The notes under the pieces were generated by a model, which did no database searches, had not been told where the DNA came from, and saw only the letters and a list, made by a program, of their open reading frames with translations. Positions 47,601 through 55,094 of a stretch of DNA of 64,000 nt are shown here, piece after piece. Numbering within the stretch: position 1 is the stretch's first letter; every line of letters starts with the position of its first letter. The DNA is taken from NCBI GenBank assembly GCA_020091685.1, contig CM034607.1, positions 3,510,630 to 3,574,629 of the forward strand. Direction: 5' to 3'. This DNA comes from Lutjanus erythropterus. Its lineage: Eukaryota > Chordata > Actinopteri > Lutjaniformes > Lutjanidae. The position numbers and the translations under genes were made by a program.

Positions 47601-50600
47601 AGAGGGTTCTGAGTGGACCCATTACACCATAGAAGGGTTAGAACGTAACCATAACATGTAAATAAAGTCTACATGTAGTATAAGTGTATAAGTGTACATG
47701 TACAAGTTTCCTTTTCCTATGTTTTCATAGAACCATAGAACCTCTCAAAGGGGTTTCTGGGTGTAACCTTTCACAGATGGTTCTAGGTACAACCCTTTAT
47801 GTCAGGATCTAGGTAGAACTCACTGAAAGCATAGAATGGAACTTTTACAAAAGGTTTTTACCAGGAGCCAAAAAGGGTTCTCCTCTGGGGACAGGCCAAA
47901 TGGTTCTAGTCAGCACATTTGTTTCTCAGAGTGCACTGCAGCCACACTTGCTGTGAATCAAGTGTGTCCCTGTCAGCTCGAATCACCACCTTGATCCGTA
48001 TTAACCCTGCTGTTAACAGCTCGTGGCGGCTCTTTCACTTCCCTACAGCCCCGCGTGTGCGGCTGAGTAATGGCTGTCTGATTACTAACATCAGCAGGCC
48101 CGGGAGGCTGCGGCGGCTGGGCGCAGTGTGCTGCGTAACCTTTGGTAAGCCGGAGTTCATTGAACTCTAGTAGCTCTCTGCTTGGGCCTGGAGGAGAGCC
48201 AGGAAGTGTGTAAACTCAGCCTGGATCTTGTGATTGCTCACACAGCGAGGCCCAAATACTGTGCAAACACACCATATCTCCTCCACGGCCTCCTCCTTCT
48301 CCATAACAATGATCCCTACAATATCACCATCAGGGCTGCTGGCCACAGCTTGGGAACACAGGAAGCTGGAGGCAAGAGTGAGGGGAAGTGGTGGAGATTT
48401 ATAAGAGGGTGGGTGGGTTTGGTAGGAGATGGAAGGGGAGGCAGAGCTGCGATGGCGCCGAAGGTAATCAGACGGCTCTAATCAAAACACACGACGGACG
48501 CTCCTTGATCAAATGGATCTGTCATGCGAGGCTCCAGACTACCTTAGGCCGTTTGCGCTGGGTGTGGTGGAGCTTAACGGATGGCTTAATAAACACGGAT
48601 GATTGCAATTGTGTCGGAAAATGTCACACACCAAATTCTTTCCAGCAAACTGAACATTTTGTGCGGCCTTCATTATCAGCAATCTGTAGCTGGCCAGAGG
48701 CATAAAGGCCTCAGTATGCTAAAAGGGAAAATGCTCGTTCAGTTTTCAAATAGCATGCAGCGATTTTTGTAACTACCTGAAACAGACAACGTGTCAATTA
48801 CATCCACCTAAAACAATGATCGATCAGATGCGAAGGTGTGGGAGGCTACAAGTGGGATGGGATGGGATGATTTTAGATCAAGGTCATGATCTGAGGCCTC
48901 TACAATCTACTTTTGAGGCAAATCATAGAGGTATTTACTGTCCTCTTGAACCGTGTTCTGTGTTCCCAAATTTCGCATAACCTCATTGACTAGCTGATCC
49001 ATGCTACGTGAACAAACCAATAGAGTGATGCAGCCAACTAGATGGCTATTCTGATTGGATGAATTATTTCACATGGCTCTTCTTTGGGTTATGTACTGTA
49101 AACAATCCCATTGAGTTGTGAGTACTTATAAAGTTACCTTATAATTATGTTATCTTTTGTCTTCTGTTTACAACTTCAAATCATACTCAGGTTTGAATCC
49201 TGTGCAGTAGAGGTGCAACGGATCGCAGTTGTCCCAAAAACGACTTCGACCATCTTCACTAATGTGACTATGCTACTGTCAAAGAAACAGATCATAAGAT
49301 TGTGATATTTGTTGAAACTTTGGCGATATAACTTAGTCACAGCTCCTCTCTGCTCACCAGTGCAGCTCTGTGTCCGTCTGTCTGTGACACAGTGTGTCTG
49401 TGTTGATTGGCTCTTACTTGTGACCTCTAACCAATCTGATAGTGCTATGGGTGGGACATTGAGCCAGACTATAGAGTGCAGTAGTGTATTATGCTGTGCA
49501 GTGTATAACTATCTATATGTTAAGTAGAATATACATAGTACAGTACAGTACTGTAGAATACAGTATAATATTCAAAGTACATTATTATTATAATTATAAT
49601 TATTATTATTTTATTACATGACATTACTCTGGTGATAACTACAGAGAGAGAGAGATCAAAACCAAGTGCATTTTTAAAATAATTCAACCCTACTCCCACC
49701 ATTTTTTTCTTTTTTACTGACCCTAAAAATGATCCGATCGTGACTAAAAACCATAATATGATCAAATCTGTGAATTTTGTGGTCCGTTTCACCCCTACTG
49801 TGTACTATCTTTAAGGCAATATTATGAAATAATGGCCCAAACGGAGAAATTCATAGGCTATTTAAAGTTAGGAATGGAATTAAATAGATTGTGATATTGT
49901 TTTTCTTATTGTTTGTCAGCTCTTGGAGAAAGATCAAGGATGCAATGTGTTGCAGGCTGGAGAAGCAGACGATGCCTACTGAAGCATACTGAACCCTTTC
50001 GCCGAAATGATCATTTCCACGGAGTGCAAGAGGATGCATTTGACATCAATTTTATCATTAGAGAGTGTAGGCGTAGGCTTTGTGCGGACATCCATTTACC
50101 TACAATTTTTTTGTGGTGGTGTGGACTTGTCTGTATTGGCCACTCCACAAAAACAAGCCATAGAAGACATCTGTGCATGTGTGGAACGCATCTTCCAAGC
50201 AGACTCCACAGTTGTCCATTTTCATGTCCATTTGGGAGTATATTCAGGCGTTTAAGTTCATTAGACAAATGCATCATCTTAAGGTCTCAGTGTGCTTCAA
50301 ACAAACTTGTTTGTACGAAGTGTCATGTCGTGTGGCGAAAGTGTTGTAGCTGTTGTTAACAGCCACACACTCTCCAAGGCTGGATGAAAAGCCTGCTGTC
50401 ATGGAGAGGGGCAAGACAATGAATTATACTAACAGGGACAACAGTGCACACTGTCAGACAGTCTCTCCTTGAAAGCATTCCTGGTGTTGGCTTCACACGA
50501 AAAGTGACAAAAGTAGTTGTGTGAAAAATTAAAAAAAGAATGAGAAGTTAACACCCAGACACTATAAAGAGACAGACAGACCAACAGTAAATCCTTTAGA

Positions 50601-53600
50601 TTGCCTCATATCACTTCTTGTTCCTTCACGTCTTCTGTTAAAGTTGCATGTGAACACACCACAAAGACTACAACCAGCAGCTGACTGGGTGTCAACCTGC
50701 ACCTACATTCTGCCCCTGCATCAAGGGAAATAACTGGTATTAGTCTGTTTTCACTCCAGAGAACATAGTGGAGAGAAGAGCAGCACGCCAAACAGTTTCA
50801 CTCTGCTGTGAATGGAACTGAACAGCACTGTCATGTGCTCGAAATGCAAATTGAGAACATGCCTGATTAAAAAATTGCACCTGGCAGGCACAGTCTTGCT
50901 AGATGTTGTCAGTGTTATAGATGCTGCTTTCTGCTCAGTATTGACATTGTAAGCCAATAGTCTTGTGTTTGTGGAAAAAAAAAAGAAGACAAAATAATTA
51001 GTCTACTAAATAGCAGAAATCATTGTTTCACACGCTGTTCAGAAACGCAGACATTCTTTCTCCCTTTGTTTCAGCATGTTAAATCAGCCAAGAACTAAGA
51101 AGCAGCTCAGGGTTCTGCAGCGACCCCCCCCAAACAAGTATGAAAAAGACAAAAAAAAGATGTTTTTAAGTATTTTCTTGCACAGAGGTCTTACTGGAGT
51201 GATACACAGTACCTCCAAAATAGCCTGAAGAGCACTGACAGAAACCCAACCGCTTCCGCAGAAACGTTTCAGCTATTCTGCAGAACCAGTTTTGCTGAGT
51301 AGGCCTGGCAGAACATGTCCAATAAGACTATGAATCACTAAACAAATGAATTGCTACAGTAGATTGCGGTCGACATGCCCCCAGTTTGGAGAAGCAGAGA
51401 GAAGAACCATTATGGAAGCTAAACAATGTTCTGCTGTGGACAGGGTCAGCAGCAAAATGTATTTTAGCCACCTAATTTTTTTATTTTATTTTTTTTACCA
51501 GTTTAGGTGTATGTTACACAGGTAACAGCTGTTATATAAGCTAAACATTGCTTTATCCAAAGCTACCAGACTCCATTTGCAAAATCAGTCATTTTACCAG
51601 ACAGAACATTTGAGTTTCTGATCTACCACATCCTCGATCAGCTCCTGTGTTTATGTTATTGTGTGACTTTGGTGTTTTAGATGGTTAGTTAGTATTCACT
51701 TAAGTCACACGTTAATGCAAACAAACTAATAAATCGATGCAGCAGTAGGGCAGCAACTGCCATGTAGTGCAGGTGCAGGTGAAGGTAAAAATGACTGTTT
51801 TTGCCAAAGGAGTCAGGTGGAGTGAAAGAGAGACATATTTGGCTTATAAAACAGCTGTTTCAGGGGTCTGATGGAAAAGTAAAGCAGTGAAAATATTCTA
51901 AATATAGATTTCATTTTAGGTGGCAAAAGTACATTTCACTGCTGACCCTGTCCACACCAGTATATTGGTTAGCTCCCACACCAGTATTCCTCCCTGATTC
52001 TCCAAACTGGTAGATGTCCACCACCATCTCCTGTAAGTAGTACACACAGTACTTCAAATAATCTGAAATATCCCTTTAAGATCTTAGACCTGGCACCACC
52101 TTTTAATAATATCAAAGTTTTATCTTTTTTTTAACCACTGTTTTCTTCAGTCCATGTTTGTCAGGATTAAAAATACAGTTCTAGAAATTAAAATACTTAG
52201 TGTCTTAGACATTTTAATTCATGATGAACTGATGAACTGATGCAGGCGATTCAACAGACTTAAGTCGTGTTCAGTGAGGTTTTGTTTCTTTTGAGCTTAA
52301 TAAGATTTAAATGGCAGATTTTTAAATAGAGTTTGGTGTAGGGCTCTCTCCATATGACAGAGAGCAGAATGTTTAGGAGCTATGGATGGATCATATGAAG
52401 CTGCATTGCAGGGGGCACTAAGATTACTGGCAGTGACAGTTTCAGATGTAACATGTACAGCAGGAATGCCCTCCCATGACCCCACCGCCACCCTCCCTCC
52501 CTCCCTCTCAAGCAGGTCGGGGCTCACCACCCAAGCAGGATACTGCACAGCTCCAGGCACCTCATGTGGCAAACCCATCTTGTGTAACCTTGTGCCAACA
52601 GATACTTCACAAAGTCTAGTCACACCCTGCTCAAGAACAAGTGCGTATTATGAACAAATAACAACTGAATAACATGGCGACCATGTGAGCAGTCATGAGC
52701 AGAGCAGAGTAAATATCTTGTATGTCATGTCGTGCTGAGCTATCTCAGGCCTGAGCTAATAGAGCTTTCAGACGAGGTGAGCTGAGCAGCAAATACACGC
52801 AGAATCCCATTGAAATAATCTCGTTATTCATTGACCGTGGAGGCTGACAGTGAAACACTGTTCTCACAGTTTATCTGGGCAGATTAACCTGGATTCACAG
52901 AGGCCTGTTTTTCCTGCTATCTGCACAAGTGTTGCACTCGGGGCGAAGGAGCGCAGACACAGCTCTCCCTGCTCTTCATTCATTTTCTCTACAAGAGAAA
53001 CCTCGTCACACGACCCTTCTGCGCATCAAAGAATCAGAGATGTTGCGTCAGACTCAAAGCTCGTCCTCGTTTCTTTAAGAACAGGTTTGGCCCAGAAACC
53101 TGCTGCTTTGATATTGTTGGACTGTTGCCTTGTGGAGCTGTTCTATAATATTCACATCAGCTTTTCTTGCTTTTTGTGTGCATTTGACTAAATTATACAC
53201 TGCTGCATGCTGCACGTTAGGGCTGGGCATCATTTAAAAAATGATGATACCAGTATCAGTACCTTTAAAGTGATACTGATACCAATGGAGGACTTCATTT
53301 CATACGTTTTCCTGAAGGTCCTTCTTTATGAAGAATGTTTGTGGTGATTAGATGTGAGCAAAACCATATAAATAGTCTTTTTTTTCGGATCTGGGTTCAA
53401 AAAGGATCAGTTGAAGATAACTTTTGACCGGTGAAGTTCTACTGCACATTTTAAAATCTATTGTCACAATGATTGTGATTGTTTCTCATTAGAACTACTA
53501 ATTATCAAACAGCCTGACCTGAGTCAGTTAAGTTTGAGTGAAATAAATGTTAAAAAAGATCAGTTCCTTAAACCCATAGCCAGCACTGAAGCTCAGGGCC

Positions 53601-55028
53601 CCAGTTACAATCAGTGGGTTCGGTCCCCAGCGAAGCTAAATGGAACACGTTACTCTGTGGCCACCAAATATTCCATACAGGTTTTATCTCCATACTGCAA
53701 GCCTTCACCAACACAACATTGCAATTCCACAAACATCCCAATTCCTTTGCGTATTTTAGTTTGATATTCAACGAAAACAGCAAACAGTATTCGTCGCCGT
53801 CAATTTGCCGAAGTGAAGCCTGGCTTTACTGAGCCTGCTCAAACTGCTAAGATGATCCTAACAGAAGAACCAGAAACACAGAAGTCGGATGATGAAAAAC
53901 AAAGTGTCAGTGAAAATGCAGAAGTGAATGGAAGCAGGAGTTAAAGTGTCACATCTGAGGACATAAAGTACTGCAGTGTGTGCCAAAACTTTGAACTTGT
54001 TTTTCACCAGAAACACCACAACACTATTCAACTGTCACAGTCAGCGAAGGCTGTGTTTAGTTGTGTTAAGTTGCCTTTTCGGTATTGGTTTTACTTGAGC
54101 TAGACTGATATATTGGTTGACCAATATATCGGGCCGATATTTTCACAACAATATTGGTCTGCATTGGTATCAGTATATATGTTGTTCAATTCATTTTTTT
54201 TAAACAGAACATGGTGCAGAATGTGTTTATTTGTTGGCTTCATAGGCTGCATTTTCTGTATATTTAACCCTTTTTCTTAATTCAGGTTTAAAATATTTGC
54301 CCTATTTGTGTATGTGTGTTTTTTTAATGATAGTTATTTATAATTATTAAAAATATTGGTGAAGGTTTTCTCTGCCTCAATGTCAGTTTGGACAATAAAC
54401 TTCACTGCTAAATTGTAAAATATCCTGCCTCCATTACATCTTAACCACCAAAAACTGTCTATGTATATATTCTATCTTCTGTTTTGTAGATATACTGCTA
54501 TCAGGATTTTTTCTTGCGCCCTAATGTCAGTATTGGCCCCCAAAATCTAATATTAGTTGGGCCCTAGTTTTTACATTTGGGCCACCAAAAATGTACTTTG
54601 GCCACCAAATTTGGGGGCCTGGTAGCCAGTGGAACCAGTGCTTAAAAATATTAGCATCAATGCCTTCTTTGGGTTTTCTGGCTCATTTTTGACATTAATT
54701 ATTAGTAATATGTACACAGATGTTTGTTTTTTGTGGGGGTTTTCAACATTTGCACCTTTTCTTATAATATTTCAAGTTCTTTCCCATAGTTAAAAATATT
54801 TTCTTTTATTTCTTTGTCTAACTTCAATTCTAGTTAAATCATAAGTTTCAGCTTTAATTTTTATTCTTTTAAAAAGTCTTTTCTATAAAACTGTGGAGCT
54901 ATTGCTGGATAAAACTTTTAATCTGTCCCGTGTGGAAATGTGACTCTGGGGCCCCACTGACCCCCCTCTCACCCACAGTGCTATGTGTACTGTATGTACT
55001 CTGTCGTGTCCAAGATCTCATCAAGTAC

Positions 55029-55094
<66 letters not shown>

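Noticed and set aside
53534-53944. Plus-strand frames ending in an acidic tail (EEPETQKSDDEKQ)
   Set aside because: Short, no known domain, no convincing splice sites, and on the strand opposite to the host gene. Chance is more likely.
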